Source: Betaproteobacteria bacterium Ga0077527 (GTDB taxonomy: Bacteria > Pseudomonadota > Gammaproteobacteria > Burkholderiales > SG8-41). From it: a stretch of DNA of 64,000 nucleotides. Shown one piece after another: positions 39,924-48,941 of this stretch. The stretch covers positions 186,001 to 250,000 of the forward strand of contig LNDW01000020.1 of NCBI GenBank assembly GCA_001464815.1. Direction: 5' to 3'. Position 1 is the first letter of the stretch. Each line of letters begins with the position of its first letter. Below the pieces are notes generated by a model, which did not search any database, was not told where the DNA came from, and saw nothing but the letters and a program-made list of their open reading frames with translations. A program made the translations under genes and the position numbers.

Positions 39924-40571
39924 TCAGGGCAGCAACAGCAGATGCACACGATAGGGACCATGGGCGCCCAGGGTGACGGTCTGCTCGATGTCGGCGGTAC
40001 GGGAAGGTCCGGAAACAAAATTGACCGCCCGCGGCATCGCGCCGAGTTCGGCACGCAGCAGGGCCCAGCCCTCCTCCATGCCGGAAACGATGCGCCGGCG
40101 CGAGACCACGGCAATATGGGTTTCCGGGAGCAGGCTGGTCACGGCATGGCTGCCGCCCCCGGAGCACAGCATCAGCGTGCCGGTTTCGGCAATCGCGCAA
40201 AACGAACCGGTGATGCCGACCAGATCATCAGCCCCTGCCGGACGCACTTCGACCCGGAGCCCCTGACCCGCCCAGTCGAGCCCGGCAAAGGCCGGCCAGC
40301 AGACTGCAACAGGCTGCAACGACTGCGCCTGCAGATAAGCGGCCACCGCCTGCGGCACCGCCTGCAGTTCGGGCAACTCATCCACCGTGCTTGACAGATT
40401 GCGCGCACGCTCGATGAACCTCGCCACCAGATCAGCCGGCATGCCCGGCCGCGGCCCGGCAGTCCGCGCCGCGATCTCCTGCGCCACAAGCTCGCGTTCA
40501 GCAGCGCGCGGCGTAACCGCCTTGCCCTGACGGGCACGAATGCGGGCGAGAATGTTGGCGCGTGCGGACAT
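39924..40571 (-). CDS. lutC: lactate utilization protein C (LUD domain)
   Basis: AIAETGTLMLCSGGGSHAVTSLLPETHIAVVSRRRIV, FVSGPSRTADIEQTVTLGAHGPYRVHLLLL. Confidence 0.88.
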   Translation of the reverse strand: MSARANILARIRARQGKAVTPRAAERELVAQEIAARTAGPRPGMPADLVARFIERARNLSSTVDELPELQAVPQAVAAYLQAQSLQPVAVCWPAFAGLDWAGQGLRVEVRPAGADDLVGITGSFCAIAETGTLMLCSGGGSHAVTSLLPETHIAVVSRRRIVSGMEEGWALLRAELGAMPRAVNFVSGPSRTADIEQTVTLGAHGPYRVHLLLLP

Positions 40572-40683
40572 TGATCAGGATTGGGAATTGCGCATCGAGC
40601 GTTGCGGAAAAACCTCTGGCACACCCTCTGCGCGAACGCCGATGGCCACCCCCAACCTCCGCTCCTCGATCCTCATTTCAGGT

Positions 40684-42198
40684 TTACCCCAGCGTCGGCA
40701 TGTTGAATCCGGCCGGCAGCGCGTTGGCATCGGGCCAGCGCGAAGTCACCACCTTGCCACGGGTATAGAAACGCACGCCTTCGGGGCCGTGTACATGCTG
40801 GTCGCCGAACAGTGAATTACGCCAGCCGCCGAAGGAATAGAAGGCGATCGGCACCGGAATCGGCACGTTGATGCCGACCATGCCGACCTCGATCTCGCGC
40901 TCGAACTTGCGCGCGGCACCGCCGGAACGGGTGAACACCGCGGTGCCGTTGGCATAGGGGTTGTTATTGATCATCGTGATTGCGTCATCCAGCGATTTCA
41001 CCCGCAGCACCACCAGCACCGGCCCGAAGATCTCGTCGCGATAGATGCTCATCCCGGTGGTGACGTGGTCGAACAATGTGGCGCCGATGAAAAACCCGTT
41101 GTCGTGGCCGGGCACCTTCAGTCCGCGGCCATCAAGCACCAGCTTCGCTCCCGCGGCCACGCCTTGGTCAACATAGCCGGCGATCTTGTCGCGGTGCGGC
41201 TTGCTGATCACCGGCCCCATGTCCACACCCGGCGCAGTACCGCCGCCGATCTTGAGCTTTTCCGCGGAAGCCTTCAGTTTCGCCACCAGCGCATCGGCCA
41301 CCTCTTCCACCGCCACCACCGCCGAAACCGCCATGCAGCGCTCACCAGCCGAGCCATAAGCGGCACCGATCAGCGCGTCCGCCGCAAAATCGAGATCGGC
41401 ATCGGCCAGCACCACGGCGTGGTTCTTCGCGCCGCCCAGCGCCTGCACACGCTTTCCCTCTTTGGCGCAGGTCTCATAAATGTATTTCGCAATCGGCGTC
41501 GATCCGACGAAGGACACCGCCTTCACGTCCGGGTGATGCAGCAGCGCATCGACAGCAACCTTGTCGCCGTGCACCACGTTGAGCACGCCGTCGGGCAGCC
41601 CCGCCTCCTTCAGCAGCTCGGCCATGCGCATCGACGCCGAAGGCACCTTCTCCGAAGGCTTCAGCACAAAGGTATTGCCGCAGGCGATCGCCACCGGAAA
41701 CATCCACAGCGGCACCATCACCGGAAAATTGAAAGGCGTGATGCCGGCGCAGACACCGACCGGCTGGCGGAGCGAATAGGTATCAACACCGGTGCCGACT
41801 TCGGGGCTGTGCTCGCCCTTCAACAGCTGCGGGATGCCGGTGACAAATTCAACGACTTCAAGGCCGCGCTGCACCGAGCCCATTGCGTCAGGCAGGGTCT
41901 TGCCGTGCTCCTCGGTGACCAGCTTCGCCAGCTCTTCGTGGTGCGCCACCAGCAGCTCGCGGAATTTCATCAGGATGCGCGCGCGGCGCAGCGGCGGGGT
42001 GTCGCGCCAGGCCGGCAGCGCCCGTTTCGCCGCAGCGACAGCCGCATCGATATCGGAAGCGTCGGCCAGCGGTACCTGCCGCGTCACCGCGCCGGTGGCC
42101 GGATTGGTGACACCCGCAGTACGGGTGGAGCGCGCCGCGTGCGGCTTGCCGTCGATCCACAGCGGAATGGTGGTGTTGATGTCTTGTGGTTTGTTCAT
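40684..42198 (-). CDS. mmsA: CoA-acylating methylmalonate-semialdehyde dehydrogenase
   Basis: MNKPQDINTTIPLWIDGKPHAARSTRTAGVTNPATG; GSAGERCMAVSAVVAV; FYSFGGWRNSLFGDQHVHGPEGVRFYTRGKVVTSRWP. Confidence 0.94.
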   Translation of the reverse strand: MNKPQDINTTIPLWIDGKPHAARSTRTAGVTNPATGAVTRQVPLADASDIDAAVAAAKRALPAWRDTPPLRRARILMKFRELLVAHHEELAKLVTEEHGKTLPDAMGSVQRGLEVVEFVTGIPQLLKGEHSPEVGTGVDTYSLRQPVGVCAGITPFNFPVMVPLWMFPVAIACGNTFVLKPSEKVPSASMRMAELLKEAGLPDGVLNVVHGDKVAVDALLHHPDVKAVSFVGSTPIAKYIYETCAKEGKRVQALGGAKNHAVVLADADLDFAADALIGAAYGSAGERCMAVSAVVAVEEVADALVAKLKASAEKLKIGGGTAPGVDMGPVISKPHRDKIAGYVDQGVAAGAKLVLDGRGLKVPGHDNGFFIGATLFDHVTTGMSIYRDEIFGPVLVVLRVKSLDDAITMINNNPYANGTAVFTRSGGAARKFEREIEVGMVGINVPIPVPIAFYSFGGWRNSLFGDQHVHGPEGVRFYTRGKVVTSRWPDANALPAGFNMPTLG

Positions 42199-42229
42199 GG
42201 TGTTCTCGTAAAAAAACTTAAAATCTTCA

Positions 42230-42351
42230 GCCACAGAGGACACAGAGAGCACAGAGAAAAAACAAAAGCATTGCTGCAGACTTGTTTGCCAGCCAACACT
42301 TGTTTTGATTTTGAATTCCTCTGTGTTCTCTGTGTCCTCTGTGGCTAAGCC
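42230..42351. repeat. dispersed palindromic repeat, copy 2
   Basis: agccacagaggacacagagagcacagagaa ... ctctgtgttctctgtgtcctctgtggct; matches copy at 24367. Confidence 0.88.
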
Positions 42352-43754
42352 TTTGACCTTGCCTCTTTATACATCTCCCTGAAAGTCCGCCCCTGCGGCG
42401 CCGGAAAATCGCGGCGGTCGGTCCAGCCGCTGCCAAAAGGCAGGCTGCGAATCATGCCACGTTCGTCGGCCATCGCCCTCAGCAGGCGCGCCTTGAAGCG
42501 CATCACCGCGGCATACAGCGCGGGGCGCGCCGCCAGCCAGCCCCAGGCACGTAATGCCAGCACTTCGGGCCACGGTTTGAGCCGGCGTTCGAACTGCTGT
42601 TCGCGCAGCTTGCGCAGCAGTTCAGGCAGTGGAATCTTCACCGGGCAGGCGACATGGCACTGCCCGCACAGCGTCGCCGCATTGGGCAGGTCACGCGCAT
42701 TTTCCAGCCCGACATAGGTCGGCGTCAGCACCGAACCCATCGGCCCCGGATAAACCCAGCCGTAGGCATGGCCACCGACACTCTGGTAGACAGGGCAGTG
42801 GTTCATGCAGGCGCCGCAGCGGATGCAACGCAGCATCTCCTGGAAATCACCGCCGATCAGTTTTGTGCGGCCGGCATCGACCAGAATCACGTGGAAATGT
42901 TCGGGGCCGTCGCTATCGCCTTCGCGCCGCGGGCCGGTGGTCACCGACACATAGTTGGTGATGCTCTGCCCGGTGCCGTGGCGCGGCAGCAGGCGGATCA
43001 GCGTCGCCACGTCCTCCAGCGTCGGCACCACCTTCTCGATGCCGGTGATCGCAACGTGTACCTTGGGCAGCGTGGTCACCATGCGGCCATTGCCCTCGTT
43101 GGTGACAATCAGCGTCGAGCCGGTTTCGGCGATGATGAAATTGGCCCCTGAAACGCCCATGTCCGCCGACAGGAAGTGCGGCCGCAGCTTCTCGCGCGCT
43201 TCGCGGCACAGCGCCGGAATGTCGGTCAGCCGCGGTGCCTTGTGTTTGTCGGCGAACAAGTCCGACACCTCGTCGCGGGTCTTGTGCACCACCGGTGCGA
43301 CGATGTGGGAGGGTGGTTCCTGCGCCAGCTGCAGGATGTATTCGCCAAGGTCGGTCTCCACCACCTCCAGACCGGCAGCCTCCAGCGCGACATTGAGCCC
43401 GCATTCCTCGGTGACCATCGATTTCGACTTGACCACCTTGCGCACACCGTGCAGCGCGGCGATCTCGCGCACGATGCGGTTGACATCTTCATGGGTCTCC
43501 GCCCAGTGCACCACGGTGCCGCGGGCGGCGGCATTCTTTTCGAAGGCATCCAGATAGACATCCAGGTTGGCCAGCGCGCGGTCGCGTATCTCCGCCGCGG
43601 CATCGCGGATCTCGGGAAAATTGTCGAGCTCGGTGATGCGGTCGGCACGGCCCTTGACGAAATTTCCTTGCAACTTTTTCAACGCCGTTTGCAACTTGAC
43701 GTCGGCGAGCTTGGCGCCTGCCCGGGCTTTGAAGTGCATCGAAGTGACTTGCAT
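42345..43754 (-). CDS. lutB: LutB/LldF family L-lactate oxidation iron-sulfur protein
   Basis: MQVTSMHFKARAGAKLADVKLQTALKKLQGNFVKGR; CIRCGACMNHCPVYQ and CGQCHVACPVKIPLPELL Fe-S motifs. Confidence 0.93.
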   Translation of the reverse strand: MQVTSMHFKARAGAKLADVKLQTALKKLQGNFVKGRADRITELDNFPEIRDAAAEIRDRALANLDVYLDAFEKNAAARGTVVHWAETHEDVNRIVREIAALHGVRKVVKSKSMVTEECGLNVALEAAGLEVVETDLGEYILQLAQEPPSHIVAPVVHKTRDEVSDLFADKHKAPRLTDIPALCREAREKLRPHFLSADMGVSGANFIIAETGSTLIVTNEGNGRMVTTLPKVHVAITGIEKVVPTLEDVATLIRLLPRHGTGQSITNYVSVTTGPRREGDSDGPEHFHVILVDAGRTKLIGGDFQEMLRCIRCGACMNHCPVYQSVGGHAYGWVYPGPMGSVLTPTYVGLENARDLPNAATLCGQCHVACPVKIPLPELLRKLREQQFERRLKPWPEVLALRAWGWLAARPALYAAVMRFKARLLRAMADERGMIRSLPFGSGWTDRRDFPAPQGRTFREMYKEARSKA

Positions 43755-43819
43755 GGGGTCTAGTATAGGGGATCGCAAAAACCCCACGTTCTGGTACGTA
43801 TTTTGCAAGAATCACGGCC

Positions 43820-44392
43820 ATGAAAATCATGCTGTTCGATGAAACCCCGGAACGCTCCCTGTTTCTGCGCATGACCCTGGAGCGTCTCGGCCATGAAATC
43901 GTCGCCGAAATCTCCAATCCGGGCGCGTTGTATGACGAGGTGCGCAGGCGCGCCCCGGACGCGATCATCATCGACACCGAGTCACCCAGCCGCGACACGC
44001 TGGAACACCTCTGCCTGATTACCGAGAGCTGCCCGCGGCCAATCGTGATGTTCAGCCACGACGCCAAGAAGGAGTCGATCCGCGAAGCGGTGCGCGCCGG
44101 GGTTACCGCCTACATCGTCGACGGACTGGCCGCCGAGCGGATCGAGCCGATCATCGAAACCGCGATGGCCCGCTTCGAGGCCTTCCAGTCGGTGCAGGAA
44201 GAACTCGCACAGACCCGCAGCAAACTGTCCGAGCGCAAGCTGGTCGATCGCGCCAAAGGCATCCTGATGACGGAGAAAAAAATCTCCGAGGACGAAGCCT
44301 ACCGCCTGCTCCGCAAGCTGGCGATGGACCGCAGCACCTCACTCGGCAACGTTGCTGAACAGGTCATCACCTTCGCCAAGCTGCTCGGCTGA
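43820..44392 (+). CDS. nasT: ANTAR domain response regulator-like protein (NasT-like)
   Basis: Receiver-like N-terminus and C-terminal ANTAR: KLSERKLVDRAKGILMTEKKISEDEAYRLLRKLAMDRSTSLGNVAEQVI. Confidence 0.88.
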   Translation: MKIMLFDETPERSLFLRMTLERLGHEIVAEISNPGALYDEVRRRAPDAIIIDTESPSRDTLEHLCLITESCPRPIVMFSHDAKKESIREAVRAGVTAYIVDGLAAERIEPIIETAMARFEAFQSVQEELAQTRSKLSERKLVDRAKGILMTEKKISEDEAYRLLRKLAMDRSTSLGNVAEQVITFAKLLG

Positions 44393-44539
44393 ACGTCCTG
44401 GACATGACCTTCACTGGTGCGGAGCGCCGGGTTTGTGCACCGCAATAGCGCGCGCACTCCAATTCCAGTCAGTTTCGATGCTTAAAAAAAATTCAATTAA
44501 AACAAATAGTTATTAAATTTATCGGGTAATTTCGAGGTT

Positions 44540-44555
44540 TGGCACGCGGTTTGCA
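44540..44555 (+). promoter_or_regulatory. sigma-54 promoter TGGCAC-N5-TTGCA
   Basis: TGGCACGCGGTTTGCA, matches -24/-12 consensus, upstream of nitrate operon leader. Confidence 0.85.
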
Positions 44556-44569
44556 ATGTGTTGGGTTGT

Positions 44570-44593
44570 AAACCGGCCAACGGCGGCCGGTTT
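44570..44593 (+). promoter_or_regulatory. ANTAR-target RNA hairpin (hexaloop AACGGC)
   Basis: AAACCGGCC-AACGGC-GGCCGGTTT: perfect 9-bp stem, 6-nt loop with A1 and G4. Confidence 0.8.
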
Positions 44594-44599
44594 CAGGAC

Positions 44600-44655
44600 A
44601 AGGGTGTTCGAGCAACTGCGCTTTTTTGGCGCGGGGCTTCGACACCCTTTTTTTA
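44600..44655 (+). terminator. leader (attenuator) intrinsic terminator ahead of nitrate operon
   Basis: AAGGGTGTTCGA...TTCGACACCCTTTTTTTATTT. Confidence 0.8.
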
Positions 44656-44689
44656 TTTGGCCCAACGCTGGACCTGCATGGAGAACACG

Positions 44690-45943
44690 ATGAATGAGAA
44701 CCCGAACCGCAAAACGCCCCGCCGCAAATTCCTCCAGCAAGCCGGCGCGGCGGCCCTGATGAGCCTGGTACCGGAAGCGGTGCGCATCGGTGCCTGGGCG
44801 GCGGGTTCGGATGCGCCGGAAAAAACCGAGGTCAAGATCGGTTTCATCCCGCTCACCGACTGCGCCTCGGTGGTGATGGCCTCGGTGCTCGGCTTCGACA
44901 AGAAGTACGGCATCAAGATCACGCCGACCAAGGAAGCCTCCTGGGCCAGCGTGCGCGACAAGCTGGTCAATGGCGACATCGATGCAGCCCACGTTCTTTA
45001 CGGCCTGATCTACGGCCTGCATCTCGGCGTCGGCGGCCCGAAAAAGGACATGGCGCAGCTGATGACGCTGAACCACAACGGCCAGGCCTTCACCCTGTCG
45101 AAAAAACTCGCCGACGCCGGCGCCGGCGATGTGACTTCCCTGGCGGCAATGATCAAGAAGGATAAACGCGAATACACCTTCGCCCAGACCTTCCCCACCG
45201 GCACCCACGCGATGTGGATTTACTACTGGCTGGCTTCCGCCGGCATCAATCCCTTCCGCGACGTCAAGACCATCACCGTGCCGCCGCCGCAGATGGTGGC
45301 CAACATGCGTGTGGGCAACATGGACGGCTTCTGCGTCGGCGAACCCTGGAACCATCGCGCCATCGCCGACGGCATCGGGGTTACGGCTGCCACGACACAG
45401 GATGTCTGGAAAGACCATCCGGAAAAAGTGCTCGGCACCACCGCCGACTTCGCCAACAAGTTCCCCAACACCTGCCGCGCGATGATCATGGCCGTTCTCG
45501 AGGCCAGCCGCTGGATCGACGCCTCGCTGTCCAACCGCATGAAAATGGCCGACACCGTCGCCGCCGCCGCCTACGTCAACACCTCGGTCGACGTCATCAA
45601 CCAGCGCATCCTCGGCCGCTACCAGAACGGCATGGGCAAGACCTGGGATGACCCCAACCACATGAAATTTTTCAACGATGGCTTCGTCAACTTCCCGTAC
45701 CTGTCCGACGGCATGTGGTTCCTGACGCAGCACCGCCGCTGGGGCCTGCTAAAGGAAGACCCGGACTATCTCGGCGTGGCCAAACAGATCAACCGCATCG
45801 ATCTCTACCGCCAGGCCGCCTCCCAGCTCAAGGTCAGCGTGCCCAAGGACGCGATGCGCACCTCAAAGTTGATCGATGGCGTGGTCTGGGATGGCAAGGA
45901 TCCGAAAAAATACGCCGCCAGCTTTGCCGTCAAGATGAGCTGA
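44690..45943 (+). CDS. nrtA: CmpA/NrtA family ABC transporter substrate-binding protein
   Basis: RRKFLQQAGAAALM Tat-type signal; VKIGFIPLTDCASVVMASVLGFDKKYGIKITPTKEASWASVRDKLVNGDIDAAHVLYGLIYGL. Confidence 0.93.
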   Translation: MNENPNRKTPRRKFLQQAGAAALMSLVPEAVRIGAWAAGSDAPEKTEVKIGFIPLTDCASVVMASVLGFDKKYGIKITPTKEASWASVRDKLVNGDIDAAHVLYGLIYGLHLGVGGPKKDMAQLMTLNHNGQAFTLSKKLADAGAGDVTSLAAMIKKDKREYTFAQTFPTGTHAMWIYYWLASAGINPFRDVKTITVPPPQMVANMRVGNMDGFCVGEPWNHRAIADGIGVTAATTQDVWKDHPEKVLGTTADFANKFPNTCRAMIMAVLEASRWIDASLSNRMKMADTVAAAAYVNTSVDVINQRILGRYQNGMGKTWDDPNHMKFFNDGFVNFPYLSDGMWFLTQHRRWGLLKEDPDYLGVAKQINRIDLYRQAASQLKVSVPKDAMRTSKLIDGVVWDGKDPKKYAASFAVKMS

Positions 45944-45959
45944 TTGAAGGAGCACGAAG

Positions 45960-46874
45960 ATGATGACCGCAACGATTTCCGCAACACCGGACCCGGTGGA
46001 CACCTCACCGGAAAAAACTGCCGCATCCGCCGTGGTGCCGCACCCGGCGGCGCCGACCCGCAACGCCGCCGCCGAACAGGCGGCGGCCAACCTGCGCATC
46101 GCGGTGCGGCGGCGCAGGGAAATCGCCGCGCGCATCGCGGCGCCGCTGCTCGGCCTGCTGGTCTTCCTGACCATCTGGTTCGCGGTGTCGCAGATGGGCT
46201 CGATACCGGGGCCGGCCAAGACCTGGGAAGCGGCCAAGGTCGTGTTCAGCGATCCCTTCTACAAGAACGGCCCCAATGACCAGGGCATCGGCTGGAAAAT
46301 CGGCGGCTCGCTGTCGCGCGTGGCCATGGGCTTCGGGCTGGCCGCGCTGATCGGCATCCCGCTTGGTTTCATCATCGGGCGCTTCCTGTTCATGCGCAAC
46401 ATGGCGGAACCGGTGATCAGCCTGCTGCGGCCGGTGTCGCCGCTGGCCTGGCTGCCGATCGGCCTGCTGGTGTTCAAGGGCGCCGATCCCGCGGCGATCT
46501 GGACCATTTTCATTTCCAGCATCTGGCCGATGGTGATCAACACCGCGGTCGGCGTGCAGCGCATCCCGCAGGATTACCTCAACGTCGCGCGGGTGCTGAA
46601 ACTCTCCGAATGGAAAGTCTTCAGCAAGATCCTGTTTCCCGCGGTGCTGCCGTACATGTTGACCGGCGTGCGCCTGGCCATCGGCGTCGCCTGGCTGGTG
46701 ATCGTTGCCGCCGAGATGCTCACCGGCGGCGTCGGCCTCGGCTTCTGGGTGTGGGACGAGTGGAACAACCTCAAGGTCGAAAACATCATCATCGCGATTT
46801 TTGTCATCGGCATCATCGGGCTGCTGCTCGAATATTCCCTGCTGCTGCTGGCCAGGCGCTGGCAATACGACTGA
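45960..46874 (+). CDS. nrtB: nitrate ABC transporter permease
   Basis: RPVSPLAWLPIGLLVFKGADPAAIWTIFISSIWPMVINTAVGVQRIPQDYLNVARVL. Confidence 0.93.
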   Translation: MMTATISATPDPVDTSPEKTAASAVVPHPAAPTRNAAAEQAAANLRIAVRRRREIAARIAAPLLGLLVFLTIWFAVSQMGSIPGPAKTWEAAKVVFSDPFYKNGPNDQGIGWKIGGSLSRVAMGFGLAALIGIPLGFIIGRFLFMRNMAEPVISLLRPVSPLAWLPIGLLVFKGADPAAIWTIFISSIWPMVINTAVGVQRIPQDYLNVARVLKLSEWKVFSKILFPAVLPYMLTGVRLAIGVAWLVIVAAEMLTGGVGLGFWVWDEWNNLKVENIIIAIFVIGIIGLLLEYSLLLLARRWQYD

Positions 46875-46910
46875 TTCGGGCAACACGGTTAAACGAACAA
46901 GGAGCCGCAC

Positions 46911-47699
46911 ATGGACCGCTATCTCAACATCGACCAGGCCGGCATGATCTTCGAGACCCGCAAAGGCGCCTTCACCGCCCTGCGCGACATCAACCTGACC
47001 ATCCAGAAAGGCGAGTTCGTCACGCTGATCGGCCATTCCGGCTGCGGCAAATCAACGCTGCTCAACCTGATTGCCGGGCTTTCCACACCAACCAGCGGCT
47101 ACCTTTTTCTGTCGGAACGCCAGATCACCGGCCCCGGCCCCGACCGCGGCGTGGTGTTCCAGAACCATTCGCTGCTGCCGTGGCTGACCTGCTTCGAAAA
47201 CATCCACCTTGCCGTCGAACGCGTGTTCGCCGAGAAGGAGTCGAAAGCGCAACTGCGCGAACGCACACAGAAGGCCCTCGAAATGGTCGGCCTGACCCAG
47301 GCCGCCGACAAACGCCCGCACGAAATCTCCGGCGGCATGAAGCAGCGTGTCGGCATCGCCCGCGCGCTGGCGATGGAACCCAAGGTGCTGCTGATGGACG
47401 AACCCTTTGGCGCGCTCGATGCGCTGACCCGCGCCAGGCTGCAGGACGAACTGATGCGCATCGTCGCCGCCACCGGCAGCACCGTGGTGATGGTCACCCA
47501 TGACGTGGATGAGGCCGTGCTGCTCGCCGACCGCGTGGTGATGATGACCAACGGCCCGGCCGCGACCATCGGCGAAATCCTCAGCATCGACCTGCCGCGT
47601 CCGCGCGAACGCCTGGCGATGGCAAGCGAGCCGCGTTACCTCGCGGCGCGCAAGGCAGTGCTTGAATTCCTGTACCAGAAGCAGTTGAAAGCAGCGTGA
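46911..47699 (+). CDS. nitrate ABC transporter ATP-binding protein
   Basis: GHSGCGKSTLLNLIAGL Walker A, SGGMKQRVGIARALAMEPKVLLMDEPFGALDALTR. Confidence 0.95.
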   Translation: MDRYLNIDQAGMIFETRKGAFTALRDINLTIQKGEFVTLIGHSGCGKSTLLNLIAGLSTPTSGYLFLSERQITGPGPDRGVVFQNHSLLPWLTCFENIHLAVERVFAEKESKAQLRERTQKALEMVGLTQAADKRPHEISGGMKQRVGIARALAMEPKVLLMDEPFGALDALTRARLQDELMRIVAATGSTVVMVTHDVDEAVLLADRVVMMTNGPAATIGEILSIDLPRPRERLAMASEPRYLAARKAVLEFLYQKQLKAA

Positions 47700-47718
47700 C
47701 CTGGGTGTTGTAAAAATA

Positions 47719-48936
47719 ATGAATAAAAACAACAGGTTGCGATTGGTTTGCGTGGGCAACGGCATGGCCGGCATACGCACGCTGGAGGAGTTGCTGAAAC
47801 TGGCGCCGGACCTGTATGACATCACCGTCTTCGGCGCCGAACCGCATCCGAACTACAACCGCATCATGCTGTCTCCGGTGCTTGCCGGCGAACAGACGAT
47901 GCAGGAGATCGTACTCAACGACCTCGACTGGTACAAACGCAACGGCATCACCCTGCATCTCGGCAGGAAAATCAGCGCCATCGACCGCATCAAACGCGTG
48001 GTGCGTGCCGACGACGGCACCGAGGCCGGGTACGACCGGCTGCTGCTCGCGACCGGCTCCAACCCGATCATGCTGCCGATACCGGGCATGAATCTGTCGG
48101 GCGTGCTGACCTACCGCGACATCGCCGACACCGAAGGCATGATCCGCGCCGCGGCGCAGTACAAAAACGCGGTGGTCATCGGCGGCGGCCTGCTCGGCCT
48201 CGAGGCCGCCAATGGCCTGAAGCTGCGCGGCATGAACGTCACCGTGGTCCATCTCGCCGGGTGGCTGATGGAGCGCCAGCTCGACCGCACCGCGGCGGGC
48301 CTGCTGCAGCAATCACTGGAAGAAAAAGGCCTCAGCTTCCGCCTCGCCACGCAGACCGCGGAAATCGCCGCGGGTGAATCGGGCCGCGTCGCCGCGGTGA
48401 AATTCAAGGATGGCAGCAGCGTCGAGGCCGACCTCGTCGTGGTCGCCGCCGGCATCCGCCCCAACACCGAACTCGCCGAAAAATCCGGGCTGCAATGCAG
48501 TCGCGGCATCCTCGTCAACGACACCATGCAGACCTATGACCCGCGCATCTACGCCGTCGGCGAATGCGCCAGCCACCGCGGCGTCGCCTACGGCCTGGTC
48601 GCGCCGCTGTTCGACATGGCAAAGGTCTGCGCCACCCACCTCGCCGAGATGGGCATCGGCCGCTACACCGGCTCGATGCTGTCGACCAAACTCAAGGTCA
48701 CCGGCATCGACCTCTTCTCCGCCGGCGATTTCCAGGGAGGAGAAGGCAGCGAGGACATCGTGCTCTCCGATCCGGCAAGCGGCATCTACAAGCGCATCGT
48801 CATCAAGGACGACCGGCTGATCGGCAGCGTGCTTTATGGTGATACTGCCGAAGGCCCCTGGCATTTCGAACTGCTGCGCGAAGGCCGCAAGGTCAACGAC
48901 ATCCGCAACCAGCTGATGTTCGGCGGGGCCGCCTGA
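47719..48936 (+). CDS. FAD-dependent oxidoreductase (NasB-like / NirB N-terminal-like)
   Basis: LVCVGNGMAGIRTLEELLKLAPDLYDITVFGAEPHPNYNRIMLSPVLAGEQ. Confidence 0.92.
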   Translation: MNKNNRLRLVCVGNGMAGIRTLEELLKLAPDLYDITVFGAEPHPNYNRIMLSPVLAGEQTMQEIVLNDLDWYKRNGITLHLGRKISAIDRIKRVVRADDGTEAGYDRLLLATGSNPIMLPIPGMNLSGVLTYRDIADTEGMIRAAAQYKNAVVIGGGLLGLEAANGLKLRGMNVTVVHLAGWLMERQLDRTAAGLLQQSLEEKGLSFRLATQTAEIAAGESGRVAAVKFKDGSSVEADLVVVAAGIRPNTELAEKSGLQCSRGILVNDTMQTYDPRIYAVGECASHRGVAYGLVAPLFDMAKVCATHLAEMGIGRYTGSMLSTKLKVTGIDLFSAGDFQGGEGSEDIVLSDPASGIYKRIVIKDDRLIGSVLYGDTAEGPWHFELLREGRKVNDIRNQLMFGGAA

Positions 48937-48941
48937 ATTCC

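Noticed and set aside
42227-42436. Small ORFs such as 42227..42436 (-) and 24436 N-terminal extension
   Set aside because: Translate the dispersed CACAGAGG palindrome (FFLCALCVLCG / HRGHREHRE), a known source of spurious ORFs.
44396-44470. NtrC sites (GCAC...GTGC-like words) upstream of the sigma-54 promoter
   Set aside because: TGGTGCGGAGCG and TGTGCACCGCAATAGCGCGCGCAC are only partial matches; not supported enough to annotate.
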